Origin: Coprinellus micaceus
Lineage: Eukaryota > Basidiomycota > Agaricomycetes > Agaricales > Psathyrellaceae
Assembly: GCA_951394405.1 (NCBI GenBank)
Contig: OX596338.1
Span: 2,666,001-2,730,000, forward strand
Direction of reading: 5' to 3'
Length of the DNA stretch: 64,000 bases
Both the position numbers and the translations under genes were made by a program. A model generated the notes under the pieces. It searched no databases and was not told the DNA's origin. It worked only from the letters and a program-made list of their open reading frames with translations. The first letter of the stretch is position 1. Each line of letters opens with the position of its first letter. This document shows positions 25,412 to 36,584 of the stretch, piece by piece.

Positions 25412-25799
25412 AGTCGACGATGGGCGAGAATAGGGAATGACTGCCCTTTGCCCCTGTTCTAAACGGCATTTATGTTGAATCCTATGACAAGAGGTATGCG
25501 GCACGCGTCAAACACGAGCGCCTAATAATCCGCTGTCCTTGACACGCGGTCAGTTTGGCGGGCGTTTACACGCCACGCCCTGAGTGCACTGGTACGCGAA
25601 TGCATCTCGGGAATGCAGGGGGAATGACAAGTGGTGTGTAAGTCCCGTGCATCCGCACGATCTTCATACTGCAGATAAATACACCGACAGGGGTTTGGTC
25701 TAATGACAGAAAACAAAGTATGAATGGTATCAAGCAGTGCAAGGGTGTGGAAACGCTACCAACTCTAACCCGGGCCAAATGAAGGCGGCTGCCAATTGG
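25412..25799. promoter_or_regulatory. Upstream region of the Cys-rich membrane protein gene and 3' flank of PNKP
   Basis: About 390 bp. The first 95 bp (25412-25506) are conserved with the inverted block of the left paralogue, and the conservation continues past that point to about 25540, so part of this promoter was duplicated with the gene. The rest holds the end of the PNKP transcript. No gene seen. Confidence 0.5.
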
Positions 25800-27474
25800 C
25801 TACTTGCCAGTAATCTGCAACCACATACCCCACCTCTTCCTCTCTTCCTCCGTCCCCTCAAACACAAAGTTGACGCGTCGCACCTCGGCGAAACCTTCGT
25901 CGGCGTTTGGCTCTTCGAAGCCGTCTTTGAAGGTGATATATGCGGTATAGGGGATGAGTTCTCGGCGCTAAATGGCGAAGGGAGGTGCGTGTTCAGTCAA
26001 CCGATCAGGAAAGAGGGAGAGCACCCTACCGCTTCAGTCTCTGCGAGAGGCTGGACAAATGCGCGGTACAGATTGTTATGCCACGCCAACTCCACTGAAC
26101 CTGCAAAGTGGAAGCACCTACGATAGGGTGAGCTCTACCCTTCAATCCAAACACACAAGCCAACCCACCTCACAGAAACCCCCTCCTTCTTCGCCAAATC
26201 CACATAAAGCTTCCTCGTCGCCTTATCTCTATTCGTATTATCCACCACACAACTACTCCCCCCTTTCACTGCCTCCTCTACCGCCTTGACGCACTTCGCC
26301 CTCGTCTTGAGAGTGTCCTGGTTTATATGCACATACCCGGCACTTTTGAAGTGCTTTTGGTAGAAAGAGGTCTTGCCAAGGCTAGGGAAGCCGACGAAGA
26401 GGACGAGTTCTTGGGTTATTGCGAGTGGAAGGAGGGGGAGGGACGATGGGAGGACATCGGGGACTGAAGAAGGTGAGATGAGGGGCGAGAAGGCTTAATA
26501 TTGAGTGGAAAGACGTACGTTCGGAGAGTGTGCTGACGTTGAACCCTGGGAGTTCATAAGTTGTGTTGGGGTTTAGGCCCAAGAAATATTCCTCGGGCGT
26601 GAAGAACTTGAGGTCAAGGTTCAACGCCCATTTGCGGTCGGTGCTCGCAAAGTCCTTCTTGGCCTTCGAGTAAATCCGGCCTGCAGCGTCACCGACATAA
26701 TATGATTGATCCTTGTCTAAACATGGAAAAGAACTCAGACAACGGAGTGGGGTAGAGGAAGAAGGCGTACCGATGGTGACACCGTCCTGTTCGAATATCT
26801 TCTCGAGTGCATACCACATACCCGGCATTGGCTTGCGGAACTCGTCTTTCATGGTGGCCGCGAGTATGCGGAAGGGGATCGATTCTAGCTGGTTATGAAC
26901 GAACAGTGAGCACATGAGTGGGAAGAGGAGAGGATGCGACTGACAGCCCCTGCGATCTTCGCCACCTTGTCCTTCCATGTTGCCAGCTGCGCTGACTTTA
27001 GGTTCTGGTTGGATATCAGAACGATTGAGTACCTTGGACAATGTTCAGCACCTCTATCTGTGGGTATGAGCATGAGTACTCACCCTTCTTTGTGCAGCTC
27101 CTTCAACCTCTTGGGTACGACAGGCGCCCACCATGCCCAGTCGGAGCCATGCCTCAGCTCCGACTTGATGACTGTCCCGTCCAGGTCTAGCGCAGCAACT
27201 TTCGCGCAGCTCACGGGCTTTAGGTTCAACCCATGAAGACATGTTTTCCTAGGCCCGAGCGGCTGAAGCCATTGAAATGGCTTCTCCTGAGCGCTCTCCG
27301 TTACCTCCAAGTGCTTCTGGTTGAAGAAGGGGTGAACTGCAGTTAACGGTTCAATGAGGTAGTCCTCCTTGGGGCGTGTAGAGACGCACCCTTGCTCTTC
27401 TTGCTCGAAGTCGCGTCGTCGGCGTCTCTGGGACGTTTGAGGGTCTTGAGCGACGATGGACCAGTGTTGGACAT
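25800..27474 (-). CDS. PNK1: Bifunctional polynucleotide 5'-kinase/3'-phosphatase
   Basis: Repairs DNA ends by removing 3'-phosphates and phosphorylating 5'-OH ends, in the nucleus. Eight exons (27474-27390, 27336-27084, 27032-26945, 26888-26771, 26716-26519, 26463-26169, 26117-26030, 25967-25800) sum to 1293 nt, 430 aa. The phosphatase has the HAD motif AALDLDGTVIKS, then VLISNQN, FRKPMPGMW and YYVGDAAGR. The kinase P-loop is LFVGFPSLGKTSFY, followed by AGYVHINQDTLKT and SCVVDNTNRDKATRK. The C-terminus reads YRAFVQPL... IPYTAYITFKDGFEEP. The N-terminal FHA domain of animal PNKP is absent; a short Lys/Arg-rich leader of about 30 residues (probably nuclear targeting) takes its place, as in fission yeast Pnk1, whose symbol I use. 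Both catalytic sites are complete. It lies head to head with the Nudix gene. Confidence 0.93.
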
Positions 27475-27552
27475 GGGAGAGGGCAAGGAGTGCAGCCGAG
27501 TGTGTGAAGCGCGTCGCGTCCCGATTTAAATTAGGGACCAACAGAGCCAAAC

Positions 27553-28616
27553 ATGCGTCACGCTCTCTCCATGCTCGCACTCTCTCGTGCGGCGCTTATC
27601 CGTCCTTCCACCGCTACCTCCACACTCAGACGATCCCTTGCGACTAAGATGGCCACACAGAAACGCGTGTCCTCAGTGGAGATGTCTCCGTCAGAGGCTA
27701 GGTATATTGGGTTCCCCATCTGGGGTCGAGGCGAAGTCCTGACGACCCCGTAGATGGATTACACTCAAGAAGATCACCTACTCTGATCCTGATGGAAAAA
27801 ACGTACGTTCTCCTCCACACACAGACAATCCGCCCAGAATCTGAATATCTCATAGAGGCCGTGGGAGATGGCAGAGCGAAAGACGCGCTCATCCAGTGGG
27901 GTCGATGGTAAGGCCGTCCTCACTCTCCAGGACGAGGGCGAGGTCACTGAGGTAGTTGCCGCGCAGCTGTCGCCATTTTCGCCATCTTGAGGTCACGCAA
28001 GAACACCTTTCCTCCTTCTACTGTCGTGATCGAACAATACCGGCCGCCCGTTGACAAGATTTGCATCGGTGAGTCCTAGAGCCGTGTTTCTTCTGGTCAA
28101 GCCGACGTACCGTCTAACTCGCTGTTCAGAATTCCCTGCAGGTACAACACCCGCTCCAGCCCTACCGGCTCATATAGCTTACCTTGCCGTGACTCTCAGG
28201 CCTCATAGATGAAGGCGAGACTGCCGAATCAACCGCCATTCGCGAACTTCACGAAGAAACCGGCTATACCGCTGACCGAGTACTCGACTCCACCCCGGTG
28301 ATTGTGAGCGATCCCGGTCAGTCTCTCTCTCATGCCATAGGTGACATGTCATTAATCGTAGGTGTCTTCTCCAGGAATGACCAACGCCAACATGAAGCTC
28401 GTGACGGTGTCGGTGTGGTTCGAGGATGAACTGCAGCACCCCCAGGCCAACCTCGAACCAGGAGAGTACATCGTGACCAAGGTCGTACCTCTGGCCGAGC
28501 TGCACGATACCCTGGAACAGTACTCCAAGGATGGATGCATGGTCGACGCCCGGCTATCCCACTTCGCCGTCGGGTACCAGTTCGCCCAGAAGATCAAGGA
28601 CGACGCACTTCCTTAA
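27553..28616 (+). CDS. YSA1: Nudix hydrolase, ADP-ribose/ADP-sugar pyrophosphatase (YSA1-like)
   Basis: Hydrolyses ADP-ribose and related nucleoside diphosphate sugars to AMP plus sugar phosphate. After an N-terminal stretch rich in Arg, Ala and Ser (MRHALSMLALSRAALIRPST), which looks like a mitochondrial presequence, comes SEARWITLKKITYSDPDG, RPWEMAERKTR and FPPSTVVIEQYRPPVDK. The Nudix box is complete: GLIDEGETAESTAIRELHEE followed by TGYT, with the expected Glu residues. A second in-frame ATG at 27649 could give a cytosolic form; the 5' one leaves just 78 bp to PNKP. A 12-nt exon (28130-28141) encodes most of EFPA immediately before the Nudix box and fits the frame on both sides. The C-terminal part (ANMKLVTVSVWFEDE, LPLAEL-like VVPLAELHDTL) matches ADP-sugar pyrophosphatases. 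The gene converges on SDA1. Confidence 0.92.
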
Positions 28617-28686
28617 AGTCCTAGTCCGGGTAACGCATGTAGTAGTCTCCACTTTCCAAGTAAACAACACGAATAGACCCAACCAT

Positions 28687-31083
28687 CTACCGCTTCCCCT
28701 GCTTAATATGGGCCCTCAACTTCCTCTGCTTTTCCCTCAGACTCGCCTTCTTCTTACTCTTCACCGCATTACTCCCCATGATCATCTGGAACGGCTTATT
28801 CCTCGCCTTCTCCCTGTTTGTCGAACTACTCGGCGCAGCCTTGTTCTGCTTGCCCTTCTTCGATCCAAACTTTTCCCGTCCCTCGCGTCCAGCGCGTACA
28901 GACGCCATACGTTCCTCGTAATCCGCCTTGGCCTTCTTGCGGGGACCGAGAATGTCGTTTTCTGAGATGAACTCGTTGTTGTTATCCAGCGCGTCGTTGG
29001 CACCCGCGGACTTGCGTTTGTTTTTGGAGGTGGTTGTGGTGCTGCTGGAGGCTTTGAGACTGTCGAGGAGGACAAAGTCGGCGGGTGTAAGGATCTTCGT
29101 CGTTGCGAGCATGGAGATCCTCTTCTCCTTCTCGGCCTCGGGTTCACCGTCTTTCTTTTCTCCATCCTTCTCCTTTTCGTCCTCGCTATCGCTGATGTCG
29201 AGGTCGCCGTCGTCGTCGGAAACTCCGATCCAACCCTCCGATTCCGAGTCTGAGTCGCTCGAGTCTTCCTCAACGTCCCAACTTTTCCATTCATCTTCTG
29301 ACTCATCGTCACTTCCCTTGCCGTCCTCCATCTCCTTGAGATGATCTTCCAGCGCCTGCGATGGACAGTCAGATAATCGTCCAAGCTTAGGACAGAGATA
29401 GGCGTACCGTAAGGCCGTCAATATCCATAGCTGCCTCTGGTGCATGTCCGTAAGGCAACGGTTGAGCAGCTCCGGCAAGCCCTGCAATCGTAGCTTCTTT
29501 GCCCTGCGTGAACAGAGACAGAGGTTCATCAGCAAATGTCGGAAACCAAGACGAGAAATGCGACTCACCCGTTCCCTCTTCTTCAGCATGCCAGGATTAA
29601 CCTCACGATACAACCTCAGCAGCCCTCTACTCGCAGCCACAACCTGCTTATCCCTACTCTTCCTGTACTCGATCAAATCACTCAACAAATCCTCCTCCAT
29701 CGCCCATGGCTGCCTCTTGCACACCTCCCTAATCGAATTAATACCCGCGGCAATCACCTCATTCGCCACCCCAGGGTGAACAAACTCCTGCGCCAGCTTC
29801 CTAATCACAGGAGTCAACGCATCGGGGGGCGTCAAGTCATGCACCGACTGCGCGAGCGACGCCAGGATCGCGGGTATCCTTAGTTGCTTGTGGAAGAGGT
29901 ATTTGACAATGTAGGTGTAGAAACCGAGCACACAGAGCTTGTGCGAGCCCATGATTCTGGAGAGGAGTTGCATGATGAGGATTTTGTGGTCTAGGGAGAA
30001 CTTTTTGTCGTGGTTATGTAGGATGTCGTAGAGCTTTTCGCCAAAGGTTTGGGGATCGCGGAGGAGCTGGAGGGCGGGGAAGTTGGTGTTGGGCTCGTCG
30101 CTCTTTTTCGGTTTCCTCGCAGCTTTGATTTGTTTCCGGATTCGTCGTTCACCACTCCGAGTCTTCCTGTTGATTTCGCGTTGGTGGAGAAGGCCCTTGA
30201 CGTCGATCCCCTATGGAGAGGTCAGCCCCACGGCATCAAATTTACGCATTATCCGAACGCACCTCATCTTCCTCATCGCTATCCACCTCTTCGTCTTCGT
30301 CCCCCAAGAAGAAATGCAAGGAAGCGCTCTGAGCCTTGATAACCGGGTGAAAGCATCCCTGAGCGATGATCGCCACAGTCTTCGCATCGCGCCAGATGCC
30401 TTTCTTCCACAACTCCTTGGCCAAAATAATCGCCCACATAGCCTCTTCACTCGTCTTGCGGCTGTCAGGAGGGAGGTTGGCCATCTTAGTCTTGCCCTTG
30501 TCGCCAGTAAACTCTCCACCGATTCCTCGCTCGATCATGCCGAATAGCATGGCTTGTACGGCGCTGTTGAGTTTGTGGTTCTTGGTGCGCAGGTTCGCAG
30601 ACTTGATGTCGTTCAGGATGGTTTTCCGGATGAAGACTCGAAGGCCGGATGAAGGTGTTTGGGGGAGTAAAGGGAATAGTGTCTTCATGAGGCTGTTTGG
30701 GATGAGAAGAGAGCTTTGAAGACAGGAAATGAGATTTACTCAACGGAGGACGTGACACCCTTGTTCCTGAGCATAACCAGGTTCTGCACCAGTGTCTTCT
30801 TGGTATCGAGCGACAGTACATTATAGCTTTCGAGGAGCATGGCAGATATTTGAGTAGGGAACTGAGCGGTCTCCTTGGGATAGCATGTCGCTACCTGGGA
30901 AATGAAGGTAACGAGTTCGCCAAAGTGAGCAGCCTGCTCGTCAGGGTTGATCGCAAAAATTTCGCGGATAGAGTTGTAGTGGTTCCATTGCTGCAAGAAC
31001 TCTTCCTTGTACGCCGTCGGGTCGCGTTTGATGAGGTTCTGCAGCTGGGGCAGGTTGGAGGTGAGGAGAATGCCGCGCACCAT
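28687..31083 (-). CDS. SDA1: SDA1-type 60S ribosome biogenesis protein
   Basis: Nucleolar factor needed for maturation and export of pre-60S ribosomal subunits; the yeast name comes from an actin phenotype. The protein starts MVRGILLTSNLPQLQNLIKR at 31083; five more upstream residues starting at 31101 are possible. It continues through SAMLLESYNVLSLDTKKTLV, FRVFIRKTI-like VFIRKTILNDIK, and the long second half (QLLSRIMGSHKLCVLGFYTY, REVCKRQPWAMEEDLL, YRKSRDKQVVAASRGLL). A strongly acidic segment (about 29140-29340, rich in Asp/Glu/Ser) precedes the basic C-terminus, where KAKADYEERMASVRAGREGR and RLRAHIKQ-like KLRAHIKQGKR give nucleolar targeting. There are five exons, with introns near 30690-30735, 30213-30263, 29507-29577 and 29360-29410; the exon at 29411-29506 closes with EAAMDIDGLT, which joins ALEDHL. 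Confidence 0.92.
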
Positions 31084-31174
31084 GGTCGACGACGAGGACA
31101 AGCGCCAAACGAGATTTCACATCAAAAAACAAATCGAGCAGGTACATAACGTAAGCTAATGCGAGATAGGGGCT

Positions 31175-32041
31175 TCACAGCGCTTGGCCGACCTGCTGAA
31201 CTGGGGGCCTGCCTCGTCCTCGCCCACGACCACCCCTGCCCCGGCCTCCTCCTCGCGGTCGGAATGCATTGGGACTGCCGCCGCGTGTCCACTGGCCAGA
31301 CGTGTCTGAGGGTTCAGTGGTGGCCCAGCCTTCGTCGATGGTGAGCGGGGCAATCTCAGGTTCAGGAGGCACGTTCGCATCGGTGTACTCTCCCTTGGTG
31401 TCCCATCCCGAAGGCGCAGCTGGGCTCTCCTCCGTGTCCAAGGTGCTTTCTTTCTGCGGCGCGGCCTTTTCCTTTTCAACTTCCTGCGCCCAGTTTCTCG
31501 AACGCGTCGCTGCTGGCTTTCCAGAGTCCCACTCGCGGTTCTGTGCCTTCTCCATCTTGCGCTTCGCTACTTCATCTCGCTTTTTGTTGATATCGACCTG
31601 CACCTGGCGATTTCGAGCCTGCTTGGCCCGTTCTTCTTCCTGCGTCTTCTGGAAAGCGGCCTTGTCTGCCTCGACGTCCTGATCCCAATGTCAGTCGCGA
31701 TGATCCCGTATGACAATTAGGCGGTCCCGTACCAGCCGTCGCTGCTTGATCTTTTCGTTCTGCAACCTGATGCGCGCCATGCGCTCCGCTAGCTCATCTT
31801 CACCAAGCTTCTCCTACGTAGAGGGTAAAATGGGCTCGAATCCTCGCGACGTTGCCACACATACCCGCTGAGTGCCTCCAGTGTTGACGCGATCGGGGTT
31901 GACATACCCTCTGGGTTTGTTCTCCCTCGGCTTGTTTGCTTCGGTTGGAGACTGCGGCTGTTCTGGTTGAGGCTCCTCAGCGGCCGCAGGGGGCGTAGAT
32001 TCTTCGGGATTGAGCTGCAGGCCGAGGGTATTATCCGACAT
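31175..32041 (-). CDS. Conserved hypothetical protein with coiled coil and C-terminal RGG tail
   Basis: Three exons; I do not recognise the family by name. The ATG at 32041 gives MSDNTLGLQL, then a Pro/Glu/Gln-rich leader ending RPRGYVNPDRVNTGGTQR. The middle is a long charged helix, very probably a coiled coil (GEDELAERMARIRLQNEKIK, then RRLDVEADKAAFQKTQEEER and VAKRKMEKAQNREWDSGK). The tail is Gly/Arg-rich (RGGGRGRGGRGRGRGR), a typical RGG box for RNA binding and arginine methylation, followed by QQVGQAL. No enzyme motif is visible. A role in mRNA or ribosome binding is an inference from the RGG box alone. It is divergent from PGK1 across 155 bp and follows the same strand as SDA1, 92 bp upstream of it. 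Confidence 0.75.
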
Positions 32042-32131
32042 GGTTGGAGAGAGCAAGGTTCGCAACCCCAAAGTGGACAGTGGACCTAACCCTACGGGCG
32101 TGAATCAGTGATGGGGAGATTAGATTCCGTG

Positions 32132-32138
32132 TATAAAA
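32132..32138 (+). promoter_or_regulatory. TATA box of the phosphoglycerate kinase gene
   Basis: TATAAAA lies 59 bp before the PGK1 ATG, at the usual distance for a strongly expressed fungal glycolytic gene whose transcript starts close to the coding region. The 155-bp gap also serves the divergent RGG-protein gene. Seen directly; its use is inferred. Confidence 0.6.
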
Positions 32139-32196
32139 CTCGGTGGACACTCTGGGCCCTGTCTTTCCGTTTGTCTACGATACGATAATCCCCGCC

Positions 32197-33741
32197 ATGT
32201 CCATCTCCAACAAGCTCTCCATCCAGGACCTCGATCTCCAGGGCAAGCGTGTCCTCATCCGTGTCGATTTCAACGTCCCCATCCAGGATGGCAAGATCAC
32301 CAACCCTGCCGTACGCGCTCGCACATTTCCTATCTCGCCCAGGGTACTGAGTTTATCGACAGCGTATCGTCGCCGCCCTACCCACCATCAAGTACGCACT
32401 CGAGAAGGGTGCGCATATATGTCTCTCATGCGCGATCTCCTGCTCACTGATTTTCAGGCGCGAAGAGCGTCATTTTGATGTCCCACCTCGGTCGCCCTGA
32501 TGGCAAGGTCCAGGAGAAGTACACTCTCAAGCCCGTTGCTGGAGAGCTCGAGAAGCAGCTCAGCCGCAGTGTCATCTTCCTCAACGACTCTGTTGGCCCC
32601 GAGGTCGAGAAGGCCGTCAACGAAGCCCCCGCCGGCTCTGTCATCCTCCTCGAGAACTTGCGATTCCACATCGAGGAGGAGGGCTCCGTCAAGAACAAAG
32701 ACGGCACCAAGACCAAGGCCGATGCCGCCTCCGTCCAGAAGTTCAGGGAGGAGCTCACCAAGTTGGGCGATGTCTACGTGAACGACGCCTTCGGCACTGC
32801 CCACCGTGCTCACTCTAGCATGGTCGGTGTCAAGCTGCCCCAGCGCGCTGCTGGCTTCCTCGTCAAGAAGGAGTTGGACTACTTTGCGAAGGCCCTTGAG
32901 AAACCGGAGAGGCCTTTCCTCGCCATCCTCGGTGGTGCCAAGGTCTCCGATAAGATCCAGCTAATCGAGAACATGTTGGACAAGGTGCGTTTTTCGCCCC
33001 CTTTCTCACCCCAACCCCGAAACCCCGACGAACGTGCATATTTTTACAATGGACCGACTTCTAGGTTGACTCCCTTATCATCTGTGGCGGTATGGCCTTC
33101 ACCTTCAAGAAGACTCTCGACGGCGTCTCGGTATGTTCTCAAGTGACGTCCTCGGGCGACAGACCCTGATGACATCATTCTAGATCGGCAACTCGCTATT
33201 CGATCAGGCTGGATCTGAGAAGGTCGCTGCTCTGGTGGCGAAGGCGAAGGAGAGGAACATCAAGGTCGTTTTGCCCGTCGACTACATCACTGCCGACAAG
33301 TTCGACAAGGATGCCAAGGTTAGCTGATTCCCTCTTGTTTCCGGTCGGGTTCTGCTAACTGCGTATACCTCGCAGACTGGCACTGCTACCGACGCGCAGG
33401 GCATCCCCGACGGCTGGATGGGTCTCGATGCCGGCCCCGAATCTCGCAAGCTCTTCAAGGAGACTGTCCTCGAGGCGAAGACCATCCTGTGGAACGGCCC
33501 TGCCGGTGTCTTCGAGTTCCCTGCCTTCGCTGAAGGTTCCAAGGAGCTCCTTGCTGCCACTGAGCAGGCCGTACAGAACGGTTCGACTGTCATCGTCGGT
33601 GGTGGCGATACAGCTACCGTCGTTGCTCAGTTCGGTGATGAGAGCAAGATCTCGCATGTCAGCACTGGTGGAGGCGCTTCCCTCGAGCTCTTGGAGGGTA
33701 AGACACTCCCTGGTGTTGCCGAGCTCAGCGAGAAGAACTAG
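32197..33741 (+). CDS. PGK1: Phosphoglycerate kinase
   Basis: Glycolytic enzyme that makes ATP and 3-phosphoglycerate from 1,3-bisphosphoglycerate in the cytosol. Six exons; introns start near 32311, 32411, 32983, 33132 and 33319. The protein shows the family signature [18 protein letters not shown], the substrate-binding [24 protein letters not shown] and [17 protein letters not shown]. The hinge follows, with [20 protein letters not shown] and [15 protein letters not shown], and the nucleotide-binding C-terminal domain has [15 protein letters not shown] and [11 protein letters not shown] ending [16 protein letters not shown]. Everything expected is present and length is normal (about 417 aa). 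Codon use is strongly biased to C-ending codons, as for a highly expressed gene. Confidence 0.97.
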
Positions 33742-34138
33742 ACGGTATGCATAAAGAAATGGACAATGCGAAATGTAATTACCTGTAGCACTAGCAGTAT
33801 CGTTATTCCTCAGCAATTTATTCGTGGCTCGCTGGACCATTCGTCAGTAACTAGAGTTCCTTTCGTAAACGAACGTGGGGCTCTGACCTATGTATACGAA
33901 CCACACCGATCCTCAATATTTCGTAACTCCCGCTAGCATAGCTCCTGTAGAGGAGGTTTCTCGAGGAACAGAAACGTCGTGGGAACACACCCTTCAACCT
34001 GGGCCCTGATACCATCAATAATGATGTAAACCGAAGCGCCCTGTTGTGCGAACTTCGTTCAAGTTGGTCTGTCACATACCACGTCTTCTCACCTCTAGCC
34101 TCCACCTCTGCCACCCGCCTCAATACACCCCAGATCGA

Positions 34139-36505
34139 ATGCCAGCCTCGTCGAGTAGTCCCAGGCGCAAACCAGCAACTAGAGCCAGGGCCGGAAAGAG
34201 CAAACCGGACTCGCCCCAAGATGATGTGACGGGAGAGGCGGAAGCGCAGCAGGATCACGCAGAGGTGGAGGTGGAAGAGAAGATGGACATTGACGTGAAT
34301 GGAGAGGGAAGCACTTCGCCTCTTACCGACCCTCCTACGACGACAAAAGAAAACACCGCTGAGGCGGAGGCCAGGCCTCAAGACGCTGCTAAACCCACGA
34401 TGGAAGATGTCACGAAGGATGAGGTCGGAACGGCAGGGGGGAAGGGTGTCGAGGAGATAAAGGAAGATGTGAAAATGGAGGCGGAGGTAGCGGCGAAGGG
34501 CGAAAATGTGGACAAGGAAGGCGATGATGAAGAAACCTGCCCACTCTGCTCCCCGCATGCCAAACCCCTCCGGAAAGAGGACTGGGTAATGTGCGAAGCC
34601 TGCAACACCTGGTACCATTGGCGCTGTGCAGGCGATGGCGAAGACGTCAAACGTGTTGAGAAATGGTATTGCAAACAATGCCTCGAACAGGACAGCACTC
34701 GAAGTATAACCTACAAGACTCCGGCGCGCAAGTCCCTCAGGAAGCGCCCTGCGCAGGATTACGCGAGTTTGGCTGGGGGTGCGAATACCGACCCCAAGAG
34801 GTTTTTGAAGCAGCTTGAAAATAAGAGGCTCAAACCATCGCCGTTTAGAAGATTGAAGGGTGAAAATGTGAACCTGGAGTGGTTCGAGGAGGACGAGAGT
34901 GCGATGACGGAGCCGATCGTGATTGAGACGCCGGAAGGGCTGGGGATGAAGATGCCCGAGAGCGAGTGGAGTGCGGACGACATTGCGAGCGAGCTTGGCG
35001 AAGGGACGCCTGTGGAAGTCATGGACTGTGCGACGCAATCCAATTCGCCTGGCTGGACGCTGGGTCGGTGGGCAGACTACATGGAGGCCTCTCCCCCCGA
35101 CCGACTGAAGAGTGGAAAATGGGGGAAGGGAGGCGTGTACAATGTGATTTCGTTGGAGGTATCGGGGACGAAAGTGGGCGAGATGGTCCTCCCACCAAAG
35201 CTTGTGCGTGACTTGGATTGGGTGGAGAAGTTCTGGCCTAGCACGCGCAGGGGGCGGGGTCATGTTTACCCGAAGGTGCAGCTGTACAGTTTGATGGGTG
35301 TGGAGGGTGCCTGGACAGATTGGCATATCGACTTTGCGGGAAGTTCGGTCTACTATCATATTTTGAGCGGGTCGAAGGTCAGTTTTGATTCATGCACCCT
35401 TTTTATTTCATTACGTCGAGACGGGTACGATGACGCTGATATGGCTATTGTACATGAAGGTGTTCTACTTTGTCCGACCAACGCCAGCGAACTTGGATGC
35501 ATACCAAAAGTGGTCGGGGAGTGAGCTGCAGAACCAGACGTGGTTGGGGGATATGGTGGATGCGGTGTATAAGGTGGAGTTGACGGCGGGGAATACGATG
35601 ATCATTCCAGCAGGGTGGATACACGCTGTGGTGAGTCCCCCTTGGTCGGACCGCCAATACAGGAAACAGCTCTGACCATGAGACCTAGTATACACCCGTG
35701 GATACGATGGTGTTTGGAGGGAACTTTCTGCATTCATACAATGTTGCTACGCGTGAGTCCTGGCATTTCTGCTCGTTTGGGTCGTTTGCTGACATGCGCG
35801 GCAGAGGTTCGAGTGAGGAACATCGAGATCGCAACGCAGGTTCCTAAGAAATTCCGGTTCCCAATGTTCTCCAGGCTCTGCTGGTACGTCGCGGATAAGT
35901 ACCTCAAAGACTTCCGAAGCAGCACCGACTTCCCCCGGCGGGAGATTGAAGGCACACTCGCACTCGCAGATTTCCTCGTCTCGGAAGTCCGGGTACTGGA
36001 GAACGGGAACGACCAGGCAAAAAAGGAGGTGAAGGAGCAGATTCCCGTGGATAGGGTGAAGGATGCTCCGGCGCTCGCGAGAGAGTTGAGGTGGAGAGCG
36101 AGGCTGGCTTTGGAATATCCAAGCGAAGATGAGGGCGAAGTCAAGGGCAAGGAGACGGAAAGGAGCAAACCTAGGCCGAGTGCGATGAAGCGGAAGAGGA
36201 GTGACGAGGAAAATCCGGTTGCTGCGATGATCTTCAAGAATTTCCGACCGAAGAAGTGGGATGGTAGTGCCCAGGTGACGGAGGATGAGCAGACGAGGAG
36301 AGTCAAGACGAGTGGGCCCAAGCCAGGAGATGGGGACTGGGCAGGTGCATGGCTGGAAAACACGGCAGAGGAGGAGGAGTCGAATTCTGGTCCTGTGGTA
36401 AAGACCCGCAAGGAGAGATACACGAGAGTGCGGAAAACTGAAAGGGGGATGGAGAGGCAGGTGATTGAGCGTAGAATAGAGACTTGGGAATGGGATTCTG
36501 AGTAG
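34139..36505 (+). CDS. JHD1: PHD-finger/JmjC histone demethylase (JHD1/KDM2 type)
   Basis: Fe(II)/2-oxoglutarate dioxygenase predicted to demethylate histone H3 Lys36 in the nucleus. I start at 34139 ([12 protein letters not shown]); upstream in-frame codons look untranslated. A Lys/Glu-rich leader precedes a PHD finger (about residues 135-185): [26 protein letters not shown], then WYCKQC. The JmjC domain follows, with LQLYSLMG-like [20 protein letters not shown] carrying the HxD iron ligands, [20 protein letters not shown], and [20 protein letters not shown] supplying the distal His. The helical C-terminal part reads [18 protein letters not shown]. The tail is basic and disordered with several Lys/Arg clusters. 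Three introns (about 35376-35460, 35632-35688, 35753-35804). The PHD-JmjC order is as in yeast Jhd1 and animal KDM7. Confidence 0.9.
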
Positions 36506-36584
36506 CTTACATAACATGTTTTCGAACCCCAGCGCGCTGTTTTGAATCTCTCGAGTCTCTCTGCTTTGCCCATCTCGCACCCAA

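Noticed and set aside
28782..29384. 200-codon open frame, Arg-rich, on the same strand
   Set aside because: It is a shifted frame of the acidic and Lys-rich part of SDA1; the low-complexity coding sequence keeps other frames open.
33851..35359. 502-codon open frame antisense to the JmjC gene
   Set aside because: It is the shadow of a real coding frame; the PHD and JmjC motifs on the plus strand are unambiguous.
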